Origin: JANNAT01 sp031422555
GTDB lineage: Bacteria; Pseudomonadota; Alphaproteobacteria; Rhodobacterales; Rhodobacteraceae
Length of the DNA: 15,818 bases
Assembly (NCBI GenBank): GCA_031422555.1
Contig: JANPLZ010000014.1
Location: 1-15,818, forward strand
Reading direction: 5' to 3'
Of the stretch, positions 1 through 6,909 are shown one piece after another. The translations under genes and the position numbers were made by a program. The notes under the pieces were generated by a model, which saw only the letters and a list, made by a program, of their open reading frames with translations, was not told where the DNA came from and searched no databases. Within the stretch, counting starts at the first letter, position 1. Each line of letters begins with the position of its first letter.

Positions 1-1071
1 CATCGCCTTGGCGGCAACCGGATCATAGACGTCGTCAACCGTGGCGTCGTTATAGCTCCACATCGTTGGCGGGATCGGGTTTTTCGCCATTTGGCCCGAG
101 CCTTGATACACCGCATCAATGATCGCCTGTTTGTTGATCGCCATATTCAGTGCCTTGCGCACGTCGGCGTTGTCAAATGGGGCAATCGTGGTGTTATAGG
201 CCAGATAAGCCACGTTCAGGCCTGCCTGTTCGGTGACCACCAAGTTAGGATCAGCCTTTAGCGCCGCCAGATCGGCAGGTGCCGGATAGGGGGCCATTTG
301 ACATTCACCGGCTTGCAGCTTTTGCATCCGAACGGCCGGATCGACGGTGATCGCAAACACCAGATCGTCAATCGCGGGTTTGCCATCCCAATAATCGGCA
401 TTGGCCTTGAACCGGATCACCGCATCTTTTTCATAGGCGATAAACTGGAACGGGCCGGTGCCGATCGGGGCCGAATTCAGCAATTCCTTAGTGCCAGCGG
501 CTTCCAAGGCGTCAGCGTATTCTTTCGACACGATGGATGCAAAATCCATCGCAAGGTTGGCCAGAAACGGCGCTTCGGGACGGCTAAGCATGAACTTAAC
601 CGTCATGTCATCGACCTTGACGATATCCTTGATCACAGTCGCCATTTCCATGCCGCTGTAATATTCCCAAGTGATACCAGCGATATACTGGTTATAGCTG
701 TTGTCAGCTTTGCCCTGACGGTTGAACGAAAAGATCACGTCATCGGCGTTCATATCGCGGGTGGGGGTAAAGGTATCACTGGTGTGAAACTTGACGCCCG
801 GACGCAGTTTGAAGGTGTATTCCATGCCGTCAGCCGACACGTCCCAGCTTTCTGCCAGACCGGGCAAGACATTGGTGGCACCTTTTTCGAATTCAACCAA
901 ACGGTTGTAGATGGTGCGCGACGAGGCATCAAACGTGGTGCCTGCCGTATACGGTCCCGGATCAAAGCCCTCGGGAGAGCCTTCCGAACAGAATACCAGT
1001 GTTTTGGCTTGCAACGCCCCAGCTGACAAAAGCGCCAGCGCGGAAATCGCAAGAAGTTTTGAAATTTTCAT
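1..1071 (-). CDS. dppA: Periplasmic dipeptide-binding protein of an ABC importer (DppA type), 3' end outside the window
   Basis: This is the solute-binding subunit of a dipeptide (possibly also haem) ABC importer and should act in the periplasm. The window holds 357 codons from the ATG at 1071; E. coli DppA has 535, so about a third is missing at the C-terminal side. Residues 1-22 form a typical Sec signal peptide ending LQA before KTLVFCSEGSPEGFDP, which is nearly the mature N-terminus of E. coli DppA. Further conserved blocks are YNRLVEF, RPGVKFH, RPEAPFLANLAMDFAS, PIGTGPFQF, GLNVAYLAYN and IPPTMWSYND. Cys28 and the Cys of the GECQMAPYP block match the disulfide pair of E. coli DppA. A GGAGG ribosome site (1079-1083) lies 7 nt before the ATG. 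The permease and ATPase genes would be expected beyond position 1. Family assignment is firm; substrate is inferred. Confidence 0.93.
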   Translation of the reverse strand, partial: MKISKLLAISALALLSAGALQAKTLVFCSEGSPEGFDPGPYTAGTTFDASSRTIYNRLVEFEKGATNVLPGLAESWDVSADGMEYTFKLRPGVKFHTSDTFTPTRDMNADDVIFSFNRQGKADNSYNQYIAGITWEYYSGMEMATVIKDIVKVDDMTVKFMLSRPEAPFLANLAMDFASIVSKEYADALEAAGTKELLNSAPIGTGPFQFIAYEKDAVIRFKANADYWDGKPAIDDLVFAITVDPAVRMQKLQAGECQMAPYPAPADLAALKADPNLVVTEQAGLNVAYLAYNTTIAPFDNADVRKALNMAINKQAIIDAVYQGSGQMAKNPIPPTMWSYNDATVDDVYDPVAAKAM

Positions 1072-1139
1072 AACGTAACCTCCAAGGTTTCGGAAAATTT
1101 TCGTCCCGGTCATTGAATCACGCCGCAGACTGTAGGGGG

Positions 1140-1168
1140 ATAAGAGTAGCGATATCGCGGCATTGCAA
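1140..1168 (-). promoter_or_regulatory. Candidate sigma-70-type promoter for dppA
   Basis: On the minus strand TTGCAA (1163-1168) and TCTTAT (1140-1145) are separated by exactly 17 bp. Each matches 4 of 6 consensus bases. Transcription would start near 1133, giving a leader of about 60 nt before the dppA ATG at 1071. This is a pattern match only. The rest of the 1072-1247 gap holds the dppA ribosome site and a small hairpin (1224-1240). Confidence 0.4.
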
Positions 1169-1223
1169 GCCAAATCATCGGCGTATTGGCCGGGTATATG
1201 GGCAGAATGTAGCCGACGACTGA

Positions 1224-1240
1224 CCTGACCCGGCGTCAGG
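1224..1240 (-). terminator. Small hairpin after the aminotransferase gene, weak terminator candidate
   Basis: CCTGAC (1224-1229) and GTCAGG (1235-1240) form a perfect 6-bp stem around the loop CCGGC. It starts 7 nt beyond the TAA stop (1248-1250) of the minus-strand aminotransferase gene and lies before the dppA promoter candidate. No run of T follows in the minus direction, so it is at best a poor intrinsic terminator or a 3'-end stabilising stem. Confidence 0.22.
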
Positions 1241-1247
1241 CAGCCCG

Positions 1248-2444
1248 TTAAATCGGCAATTGATCGGCCGCCTGCACGATATGGGCAGCGATCAGATCAC
1301 AATCGGTCAGGCTGAACGTCAGCGGCAGGCGCATATCAAACAGCGTTGACAAGACACGGTCGGTCTGCGGCAGGCTTTGCGCGCGCACATAGCGCCAGCT
1401 TTGGTGCGCCGAGGTGAAGGCAACCGGTTGGGCTGCGCCGAACCATTTCACCTCGACCCCGCGCTGCGCCAGATCGGCAACAAACGCCGCCGCGGTTGCA
1501 CCATCCAGCCCCGGGATGCGGAACTGCAACGATGATCCGACATAGCTTTCCTGTGGGGGGCGCTGTGCCATCCGGATCGTCGGATGTTGCGCCAAGGCCG
1601 CCGCAATCCGGTCGTGGCGGGCGTTCCATTGCGCGATTGTGCCGTCCAGCGCCACCAGTTGCGGGCGCAAAATGGCGGCGCGCAGGTTGTCCATCCGGGC
1701 CGACATATTGGGTGTGTCCAACCGGATATCGGTGAACACCGCAGGGTCGGGGGCCGCACCATGGCGGGCATACAGCATATAAGACCCCGACAGCATGATC
1801 GCGCGCGCCATGAATTCGGCGTCGTTCGAGGTCAAAAGACCACCCTCGCCGGAATTCATGTGTTTGTAGGTTTGCGTGCTAAAACACCCTGCAAGTCCGA
1901 AATTACCCGATTTTTGCCCGGCCCAGGATGCGCCCATGGTATGTGCGCAATCTTCAATCACGATCAGACCGATGCGCTGTGCCAGGTCCATAAGGGCGGC
2001 CATATCGCACAGATGACCGCGCATGTTTGACAACAGCAAATGTCGCGCGCCGCTGCTGGCGGCTTTGGCGGCAAGATCGGTCAGATCAATAACCAGATCA
2101 TCGGTGATTTCCACCAAAACGGCTTCGGCTCCCACGGCGGCAATCGCACCCGGCACCGGGGCCAGCGTAAAGCCGTTGGTCAGAACCTGATCGCCGGGGC
2201 GCACCCCACTGGCACGCAAGGCAATCTGCATCGCCTGCCCGCCCGATGCCAGTGCCAGACAATACCGCGCCCTTTGCCAGACGGCATAGTCACGTTCCAG
2301 CGCCATCGCTTCGGGATCATCCCCCGGCGCGATGTTATAGCGGTGCAAACGGCCCGATTGCAGCACAGCCATCGCCGCCGCAATCGCCTTTTCCGGGATG
2401 GCCGGTTGTTGGGTAAAGCTGCCGGTAAAGCGGGGATAGGTCAT
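1248..2444 (-). CDS. DegT/DnrJ/EryC1/StrS-family PLP-dependent aminotransferase
   Basis: This 398-residue protein belongs to the fold-type I aminotransferases that usually move an amino group onto a keto-sugar nucleotide for surface glycans or related small molecules. The PLP-binding region is visible: EDCAHTMGA (164-172) supplies the Asp that holds the pyridine nitrogen, and FSTQTYKHMNSGEGG (188-202) carries the Schiff-base lysine, K194. LASGGQAMQIAL (65-76) fits the phosphate-binding turn. The ATG at 2444 was chosen because AGGA (2449-2452) lies 4 nt upstream and family-like sequence starts there; the frame stays open to 2651 but that part looks non-coding and would run into rnd. It is divergent from rnd and in the same direction as dppA, which has its own promoter candidate. 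The substrate cannot be read from the sequence; involvement with the envelope genes nearby is inference. Confidence 0.85.
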   Translation of the reverse strand: MTYPRFTGSFTQQPAIPEKAIAAAMAVLQSGRLHRYNIAPGDDPEAMALERDYAVWQRARYCLALASGGQAMQIALRASGVRPGDQVLTNGFTLAPVPGAIAAVGAEAVLVEITDDLVIDLTDLAAKAASSGARHLLLSNMRGHLCDMAALMDLAQRIGLIVIEDCAHTMGASWAGQKSGNFGLAGCFSTQTYKHMNSGEGGLLTSNDAEFMARAIMLSGSYMLYARHGAAPDPAVFTDIRLDTPNMSARMDNLRAAILRPQLVALDGTIAQWNARHDRIAAALAQHPTIRMAQRPPQESYVGSSLQFRIPGLDGATAAAFVADLAQRGVEVKWFGAAQPVAFTSAHQSWRYVRAQSLPQTDRVLSTLFDMRLPLTFSLTDCDLIAAHIVQAADQLPI

Positions 2445-2470
2445 GGGTTCCTGCACATTTGGATTGCCCA

Positions 2471-2498
2471 ATTCTACCTTGCGCCACCTGAAATGCAA
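2471..2498 (-). promoter_or_regulatory. Candidate promoter for the aminotransferase gene
   Basis: On the minus strand TAGAAT (2471-2476, five of six consensus bases) is preceded at 16 bp by TTGCAT (2493-2498, three of six). The start would be near 2464, about 20 nt before the ATG at 2444. The -10 box is good and the -35 weak. No convincing plus-strand promoter for rnd was found in the same 186-bp divergent gap. Confidence 0.33.
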
Positions 2499-2525
2499 AC
2501 CGGGCTTGGGCGCGACAGATTGGAT

Positions 2526-2542
2526 CGCAGGCCCGGCCTGCG
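2526..2542. repeat. 17-bp perfect palindrome in the divergent aminotransferase/rnd gap
   Basis: CGCAGGCCCGGCCTGCG is two 8-bp arms around a single central C. It lies between the divergent genes, 82 nt upstream of the aminotransferase ATG and 88 nt before the rnd start. On the plus strand it is followed by GGGATTTT, which is only faintly terminator-like. It could be an operator, a transcript hairpin, or chance in GC-rich DNA. Confidence 0.4.
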
Positions 2543-2630
2543 GGGATTTTCGCTTGAGAATACCCCCAAACCTGTTCAAACGTGGAGTGGTCTGTGCATA
2601 CGCACCGGCAAACCAGCGATCGGAGCCCCC

Positions 2631-3245
2631 TTGACCATCCATCTTTACCAAAACGATTTGCCCGATGGGCTGATGCTGGGCCCGGTTGTGGCGATTGATA
2701 CCGAAACCATGGGGCTGGATCCGCGCCGTGACAGGCTGTGTCTGGTGCAGCTTTCAACCGGGGACGGCCATGCGCATCTGGTGCAGATCGCCAAGGGCCA
2801 GACATCTGCGCCAAACCTGCAGCGACTGTTGACCGATCCGGCTATACTAAAGCTGTTCCATTTTGGCCGCTTTGACATTGCCGCGATGAAAGCAGCCTTT
2901 GGCGTGCTGACGGCCCCGGTCTGGTGCACCAAAGTCGCGTCGCGGCTGATCCGCACCTATACCGACCGGCATGGTTTGAAATATCTGCTGCTGGAATATG
3001 CGGGCGTGGATGTATCGAAACAGCAACAAACCTCGGATTGGGGATCGGCCAAGCTGACCGACGCCCAGCGCGAATACGCGGCGTCTGACGTTTTGTATCT
3101 GCACAAGTTGAAGGCGGCGCTTGAGGCGATCTTGATCCGTGAAGGCCGTCTTGATCTGGCGCAGCGGTGTTTTGATTTCCTTCCCACACGGGCCGAATTG
3201 GACCTGATGGGATGGGAGGAACCCAATGACCTTTTCCACCACTGA
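2631..3245 (+). CDS. rnd: Ribonuclease D, short single-domain form
   Basis: A 3'-5' exoribonuclease of the DEDDy group, expected to trim the 3' ends of tRNA and other stable RNAs in the cytoplasm. All catalytic residues are present: D23 and E25 in AIDTETMGLDP, D82 in FHFGRFDIAAM, and Y149 with D153 in YAASDVLYLHKL. At 204 residues it has only the exonuclease domain and lacks the HRDC domains of the roughly 375-residue E. coli enzyme; this short form is usual in alphaproteobacteria. The start is taken as TTG 2631, with GGAG (2622-2625) 5 nt upstream and homologous sequence (LYQNDLPDGL) starting at once. The open frame back to 2040 lies over the opposite-strand aminotransferase gene and is not credible. 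The 3' end overlaps kdsD by 20 bp, so the two are probably co-transcribed and coupled. Confidence 0.93.
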   Translation: MTIHLYQNDLPDGLMLGPVVAIDTETMGLDPRRDRLCLVQLSTGDGHAHLVQIAKGQTSAPNLQRLLTDPAILKLFHFGRFDIAAMKAAFGVLTAPVWCTKVASRLIRTYTDRHGLKYLLLEYAGVDVSKQQQTSDWGSAKLTDAQREYAASDVLYLHKLKAALEAILIREGRLDLAQRCFDFLPTRAELDLMGWEEPNDLFHH

Positions 3246-4191
3246 CCTTTTGGCCACCGGCCGCCGGGTAATCGCCCGCGAGGCCGATGCGCTGGGCATT
3301 CTGGCGGCGGGCTTGGATGAAAATTTCGGCCGCGCGGTAGAAATGATCATGGCGGCCCAAGGCCGAGTGATCGTGTCGGGCATGGGCAAATCCGGCCATA
3401 TCGCCCGCAAAATCGCCGCTACTTTTGCCAGCACCGGCACGCCTGCGCAGTTCGTGCATCCCGCCGAGGCCAGCCATGGTGATCTTGGCATGGTGACCAC
3501 CGGCGATGTTGTGCTGATCCTGTCAAATTCTGGCGAGACATCGGAATTGGCCGATATCGTCGCCCACACCCGGCGTTTTGGCATTCCGCTGATCGGGGTG
3601 GCGTCCCGCGCCGACAGCACTTTGCTGCGACAGGCCGATGTGGCCATCGTGCTGCCCGATGCCCCCGAAGCCTGCGAAACCGGGATTGTGCCGACCACTT
3701 CCACCACGATGACGCTGGCGCTGGGCGATGCCTTGGCGATTGCCTTGATGGAACACCGCGCCTTTACCCCCGAACATTTCCGGCTGTTTCATCCCGGTGG
3801 CAAGCTGGGGGCGAAACTGTTGCGGGTGCGCGATTTGATGCACACCGACCTGCCCTTGATCGGCGACAATCGCCCGATGAGCGAAGCTTTGCTGGCCATC
3901 AGCCAAAAGGGCTTTGGCGTGGTTGGCGTCACCGACGCAAAGGGCCATATTATCGGCATCGTCACCGATGGCGATTTGCGCCGACACATGGAGGGGTTAT
4001 TGTCGCTGACGGCGGGGGCGGTGATGACCCGTGACCCAAAGATGATTGCCCCCGATGCCTTGGCAGAACAGGCCGTTGCGCTGATGAATGACCGCAAGAT
4101 CACCTGCCTGTTTGTCAGCGCGCCCACCCAGCCCGGTGTGGCACTGGGCATTGTTCATATCCACGACTTTTTGCGCGCGGGCGTGATCTGA
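3226..4191 (+). CDS. kdsD: Arabinose-5-phosphate isomerase, KpsF/GutQ/KdsD family
   Basis: Interconverts D-ribulose 5-phosphate and D-arabinose 5-phosphate, the first committed step to Kdo for lipopolysaccharide or capsule. Its 321 residues match the family length. The SIS domain covers about residues 38-175 (GMGKSGHIA at 52-60, LSNSGETSEL at 99-108), followed by two CBS domains at about 203-258 and 266-321. Residues matching the E. coli KdsD catalytic set are all present: K55, E107, E148 and H189. ATG 3226 has a strong GGGAGGA site (3214-3220) 5 nt upstream, inside the end of rnd. Its TGA shares the A with the lptC ATG (TGATG), an arrangement that favours translational coupling. Because it precedes the lpt genes it probably serves lipopolysaccharide rather than only capsule. 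Confidence 0.95.
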   Translation: MTFSTTDLLATGRRVIAREADALGILAAGLDENFGRAVEMIMAAQGRVIVSGMGKSGHIARKIAATFASTGTPAQFVHPAEASHGDLGMVTTGDVVLILSNSGETSELADIVAHTRRFGIPLIGVASRADSTLLRQADVAIVLPDAPEACETGIVPTTSTTMTLALGDALAIALMEHRAFTPEHFRLFHPGGKLGAKLLRVRDLMHTDLPLIGDNRPMSEALLAISQKGFGVVGVTDAKGHIIGIVTDGDLRRHMEGLLSLTAGAVMTRDPKMIAPDALAEQAVALMNDRKITCLFVSAPTQPGVALGIVHIHDFLRAGVI

Positions 4192-4802
4192 TGGCGCAAA
4201 GCGGGCGGGCCAACCTGCATTCGCAAATGGTCGGGGTGTTGAAAGTGGCCCTGCCCTTGGCGGCGCTGGGCATTTTGTCGACGCTATTTCTGTTTTCCGG
4301 CAAAATCGACCCCGAGGATGCGATTCCCTATGCGTCGGTTGATGTGGCAGACCGGCTGCGCACGCCGCGCATGACCGATGCGGGCTTTGCCGGAGTGACG
4401 GCGGATGGCGCATCGCTGATGCTGACGGCGGCGATTGCCAAGCCCGAGGATGGGGCCACTGGCGCCAACGCGCGGCTGGTGCTGGGCACGCTGGAAACAT
4501 CTGACGGCGCCAAAACCGAACTCGCGGCGGCGGCGGTGGATATGGACAGCGCAAACCAGATGATTGAATTATCCGATGGGGTTGAACTGCGCAGCACAAC
4601 CGGCATGGTGATCGCAGCACTTGGCCTTGGGATTGCAACGGACCGTACCTTTGCCCAAAGTCGCGGCCCGGTGACCGCAACCGGACCTTTGGGGCAGCTT
4701 TCTGCCCAAGAAATGCAGCTTACCGCCCAAGACGGCGTGCCAAACAGTTACGTTCTGGTTTTCAACGGTGATGTCCGGCTGCTATACCAACCGGGTAGAT
4801 GA
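4191..4802 (+). CDS. lptC: LptC, inner-membrane-anchored lipopolysaccharide transport protein
   Basis: LptC takes lipopolysaccharide from the LptB2FG transporter and passes it to LptA across the periplasm. The 203-residue protein has one N-terminal membrane helix (about 14-36, rich in Leu, Ala and Val, ending TLFLFSG) and a predicted periplasmic beta-rich domain. Sequence in this family is poorly conserved, so the call relies on topology, length, the SDGVELRSTTGM-type strand pattern, and position between kdsD and lptA. The start overlaps the kdsD stop by one base. The gene ends 12 nt before the lptA ATG. Confidence 0.85.
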   Translation: MAQSGRANLHSQMVGVLKVALPLAALGILSTLFLFSGKIDPEDAIPYASVDVADRLRTPRMTDAGFAGVTADGASLMLTAAIAKPEDGATGANARLVLGTLETSDGAKTELAAAAVDMDSANQMIELSDGVELRSTTGMVIAALGLGIATDRTFAQSRGPVTATGPLGQLSAQEMQLTAQDGVPNSYVLVFNGDVRLLYQPGR

Positions 4803-4814
4803 CAGGATTTGAAA

Positions 4815-5312
4815 ATGGCATTTGGCAATGTGGCCCGATTTGCAGCTTTGACGCTGGCCTTGACGACGGCGCAAATCGCTGTGGCCCAAGGCACCAATGT
4901 GGCGTTTGGCGGGCTGAAGGCCGACACCAGCCTGCCGGTCGAGATGAAATCGGATGCGCTGACGGTCAATCAGGCCGATGGCAACGCGGTGTTCACCGGC
5001 AATGTGGTGGTGACGCAAGGTGCGATGAAACTGTCGGCGGCGGAAATCAGGGTGGAATATTCCACCGATAAGAAAGCCATTGAAAAGCTGTATGCGACGG
5101 GCGACGTTTTGTTGGTGAATGTCAGCGATGCAGCCCAGGCCGATCAGGCGGTTTACACAATCAGCAGCGGTGAAGTGGTGATGACGGGCAATGTTTTGCT
5201 GACCCAAGGCCAAGCGGCGATGTCGGCGCAAACGCTGATCATTGATCTGAAAACCGGGACGGGCCGGATGGAAGGCCGCGTCACCACAACCTTTACCCCG
5301 GGGGCCAACTGA
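4815..5312 (+). CDS. lptA: LptA, periplasmic lipopolysaccharide-bridging protein (OstA-like)
   Basis: LptA polymerises into the beta-jellyroll bridge that carries lipopolysaccharide through the periplasm. From ATG 4815 the protein has 165 residues with a Sec signal peptide (about 1-24, ending AVA). The OstA/LptA pattern follows: PVEMKSDALTVNQADGNAVF, FTGNVVVTQGAMKLSAAEI and MTGNVLLTQGQAAMSAQTL, two repeats of the FTGNV...QG...L strand motif. TTG 4809 in the same frame is rejected as the start because AGGA (4804-4807) would be only 1 nt away, against 7 nt from ATG 4815. The TGA shares its A with the lptB ATG. Confidence 0.92.
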   Translation: MAFGNVARFAALTLALTTAQIAVAQGTNVAFGGLKADTSLPVEMKSDALTVNQADGNAVFTGNVVVTQGAMKLSAAEIRVEYSTDKKAIEKLYATGDVLLVNVSDAAQADQAVYTISSGEVVMTGNVLLTQGQAAMSAQTLIIDLKTGTGRMEGRVTTTFTPGAN

Positions 5313-6070
5313 TGCCTGGCCCCGAACTGACGGTCACCATGGGCGATGCGGGTCTGTCAGTGCGCAATCTGCGCAAAAGTTACAAACGCCGCACGGTGAT
5401 CCGTGATGTGTCGATCCATCTGAACCGGGGCGAGGTTGTGGCGCTGTTGGGGCCGAACGGCTGTGGCAAGACGACGTGCTTTTATTCCATCGCCGGGCTG
5501 GTCACACCCGAAGGTGGCCAAGTGGTGATTGACGGCGTCGATGTGACCGCATTGCCGATGTATCGCCGTGCCCGGTTGGGTGTGGGCTATCTGCCGCAAG
5601 AAGTGTCAATTTTTCGCGGACTGTCGGTAGAGGACAACATTTTGGCGGTGCTGGAAATTCGCATCCCCGACCGCCACAAACGCCGCGAGCGGCTGGAAGA
5701 ATTGCTGTCTGAATTTTCCATCACCCATTTGCGCCGCGCGCCCGCACTGGCGCTGTCGGGAGGCGAGCGGCGGCGGGTGGAAATTGCCCGTTGTCTGGCG
5801 GCAGATCCGAAATATTTGCTGCTGGACGAACCCTTTGCCGGCGTTGACCCTATTGCAGTGGGCGAAATCCGGCATCTGGTGCATGATCTGAAATCGCGCG
5901 GTATCGGGGTTTTGATCACCGATCACAACGTGCGCGAAACGCTGGAAATCGTCGACCGTGCCTATATCCTGCACGACGGCGTGGTGCTGAAATCCGGCAC
6001 AACGGATGAAGTTGTGCGCGATGAAATGGTGCGCCGCGTTTATCTGGGCGAAAACTTTCGCATCATCTAG
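5312..6070 (+). CDS. lptB: LptB, ATPase of the lipopolysaccharide export transporter
   Basis: The cytoplasmic ATPase that drives lipopolysaccharide extraction with LptF and LptG (not in the window). All ABC motifs are intact in 252 residues: Walker A GPNGCGKT (47-54), Q-loop Q96 in YLPQEVSIFRGLSVEDN, signature LSGGERRR (148-155), Walker B YLLLDEPFAGVDP (168-180) and switch H205 in ITDHNVRETL. The YLPQE...FR.L and LLDEPFAGVDPIAV segments are typical of LptB rather than other ABC ATPases. The N-terminus has about a dozen residues more than E. coli LptB (241 residues); a shorter start at M10 (ATG 5339) is possible, but the TGATG junction with lptA supports 5312. It ends the tight lpt run; 224 bp separate it from hpf. 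Confidence 0.96.
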   Translation: MPGPELTVTMGDAGLSVRNLRKSYKRRTVIRDVSIHLNRGEVVALLGPNGCGKTTCFYSIAGLVTPEGGQVVIDGVDVTALPMYRRARLGVGYLPQEVSIFRGLSVEDNILAVLEIRIPDRHKRRERLEELLSEFSITHLRRAPALALSGGERRRVEIARCLAADPKYLLLDEPFAGVDPIAVGEIRHLVHDLKSRGIGVLITDHNVRETLEIVDRAYILHDGVVLKSGTTDEVVRDEMVRRVYLGENFRII

Positions 6071-6294
6071 CGCAACTTTGACGGTTCTGTGACAGGGCTG
6101 TTGACAAGCCCCCCCGTGCATCCCCAAATGGAAGGGATGCGAGCACAGCGCGCCTTGCCCAATCAGACCGAAGCGGCCAGTCAATGGCCCCGCGAAATAC
6201 CGCGCTGCCGCAGCTTAACACCTTATAAACCAACGACAGTCTACCCTTTTGTCATTGACCAAAGGCCCTAAACTTACAAGCAATTGGAGGTATC
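6071..6294. other. lptB-hpf intergenic region, where rpoN stands in enterobacteria
   Basis: No credible gene is present; a 60-codon open frame (6089-6271) has no family-like sequence. After the lptB stop there is a short stem GGGCT/AGCCC (6095-6099 and 6107-6111) and a better one, GCATCCC/GGGATGC (6118-6124 and 6134-6140). Neither is followed by T residues. A TTGACA (6101-6106) and a TTGACC (6255-6260) look like -35 boxes, but no good -10 box follows either at 16-18 bp. A hpf promoter is expected here and cannot be fixed by eye. The hpf ribosome site GGAGG is at 6286-6290. Confidence 0.6.
6118..6140 (+). repeat. Inverted repeat GCATCCC-N9-GGGATGC between lptB and hpf
   Basis: A perfect 7-bp stem with a 9-nt loop, about 48 nt after the lptB stop. 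GTGC (6116-6119) and GCAC (6143-6146) could extend it with a bulge. The lack of a T run argues against a simple intrinsic terminator. It may mark the 3' end of the lpt transcript or sit in the hpf leader. Confidence 0.35.
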
Positions 6295-6870
6295 ATGCGC
6301 TATCAAATCAGCGGAAAACAGATCGACATCGGCGAGGCTTTGCAAACCCATGTAAAGGCCGAACTTGGCGAGGTGGTTGAGAAATACGCCCAGCGCCCAA
6401 CCGAGGCCGTAATCGTTTTTTCCAAAGTCGCGCATGAACATGTTTGCGAAGCGGTTATTCACCTGTCCACCGGGTTGAACGCCCATGCCAAGGGCCATGC
6501 CAACGAAATCTATGCTGCCTTTGAATCTTGCCGCGAAAAGATGGACAAACAGTTGCGCCGCTATAAACGCCGGATTCGCAACCACCACCGTGACCGCACG
6601 GCACCTGTTGAGTTTGGCGCAGGCTCGTCCTATATCCTCGCGCCAACCGAAGAACCGGAAGATGACGACAACGCCGCCCTGCAGCCGATTATCATTGCCG
6701 AGATGGAAACCAAAATTCCATCCATCACCGTGGGTGAGGCCGTGATGCAACTGGAACTGGGCGGCCAGCATTTTCTGGTGTTTCGCAATGAAGGGCATAG
6801 TGGGGTCAATGTTGTTTACCGGCGCGATGATGGCAATATCGGCTGGATTGACCCGCGCAACAGTAAATGA
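6295..6870 (+). CDS. hpf: Ribosome hibernation promoting factor, long form
   Basis: Binds the 30S decoding region of idle ribosomes and, in its long form, joins 70S particles into 100S dimers in stationary phase or starvation. At 191 residues it is clearly the long form. The N-terminal S30AE domain covers about 1-100, starting MRYQISGKQIDIGEALQTHV and containing a basic stretch RRYKRRIRNHHRDR at 88-101. An acidic linker (about 118-126, EEPEDDD) leads to the C-terminal dimerisation domain (about 130-187, with SITVGEAVMQLELGGQHFLVFRN). GGAGG (6286-6290) lies 4 nt from ATG 6295. It precedes ptsN by 39 nt, a pairing widely conserved in proteobacteria, although rpoN is missing upstream. Confidence 0.95.
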   Translation: MRYQISGKQIDIGEALQTHVKAELGEVVEKYAQRPTEAVIVFSKVAHEHVCEAVIHLSTGLNAHAKGHANEIYAAFESCREKMDKQLRRYKRRIRNHHRDRTAPVEFGAGSSYILAPTEEPEDDDNAALQPIIIAEMETKIPSITVGEAVMQLELGGQHFLVFRNEGHSGVNVVYRRDDGNIGWIDPRNSK

Positions 6871-6909
6871 CGTGACCCGATTGGGATTGCGCAGGATCGG
6901 ACTTGTTTG

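Noticed and set aside
298..1026. 242-codon plus-strand open frame
   Set aside because: It is antisense to the clearly recognisable DppA coding sequence and resembles no family.
2040..2630. Upstream extension of the rnd frame
   Set aside because: It lies over the opposite-strand aminotransferase gene and has shadow-like composition; TTG 2631 has a GGAG site and starts the homologous sequence.
2445..2651. 69-codon N-terminal extension of the aminotransferase frame, overlapping the start of rnd
   Set aside because: The sequence does not look like the family, ATG 2444 has a ribosome site, and the extension would cover the divergent promoter region.
2842..3987. Several overlapping minus-strand open frames of 150-290 codons
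   Set aside because: They are antisense to rnd and kdsD, which have intact catalytic motifs; long open antisense frames are common at this GC content.
6089..6271. 60-codon open frame between lptB and hpf
   Set aside because: No recognisable motif, no good ribosome site, and it overlaps the inverted repeats.
6071..6294. rpoN or a remnant of it between lptB and hpf
   Set aside because: The gap is only 224 bp and no frame shows sigma-54 sequence.
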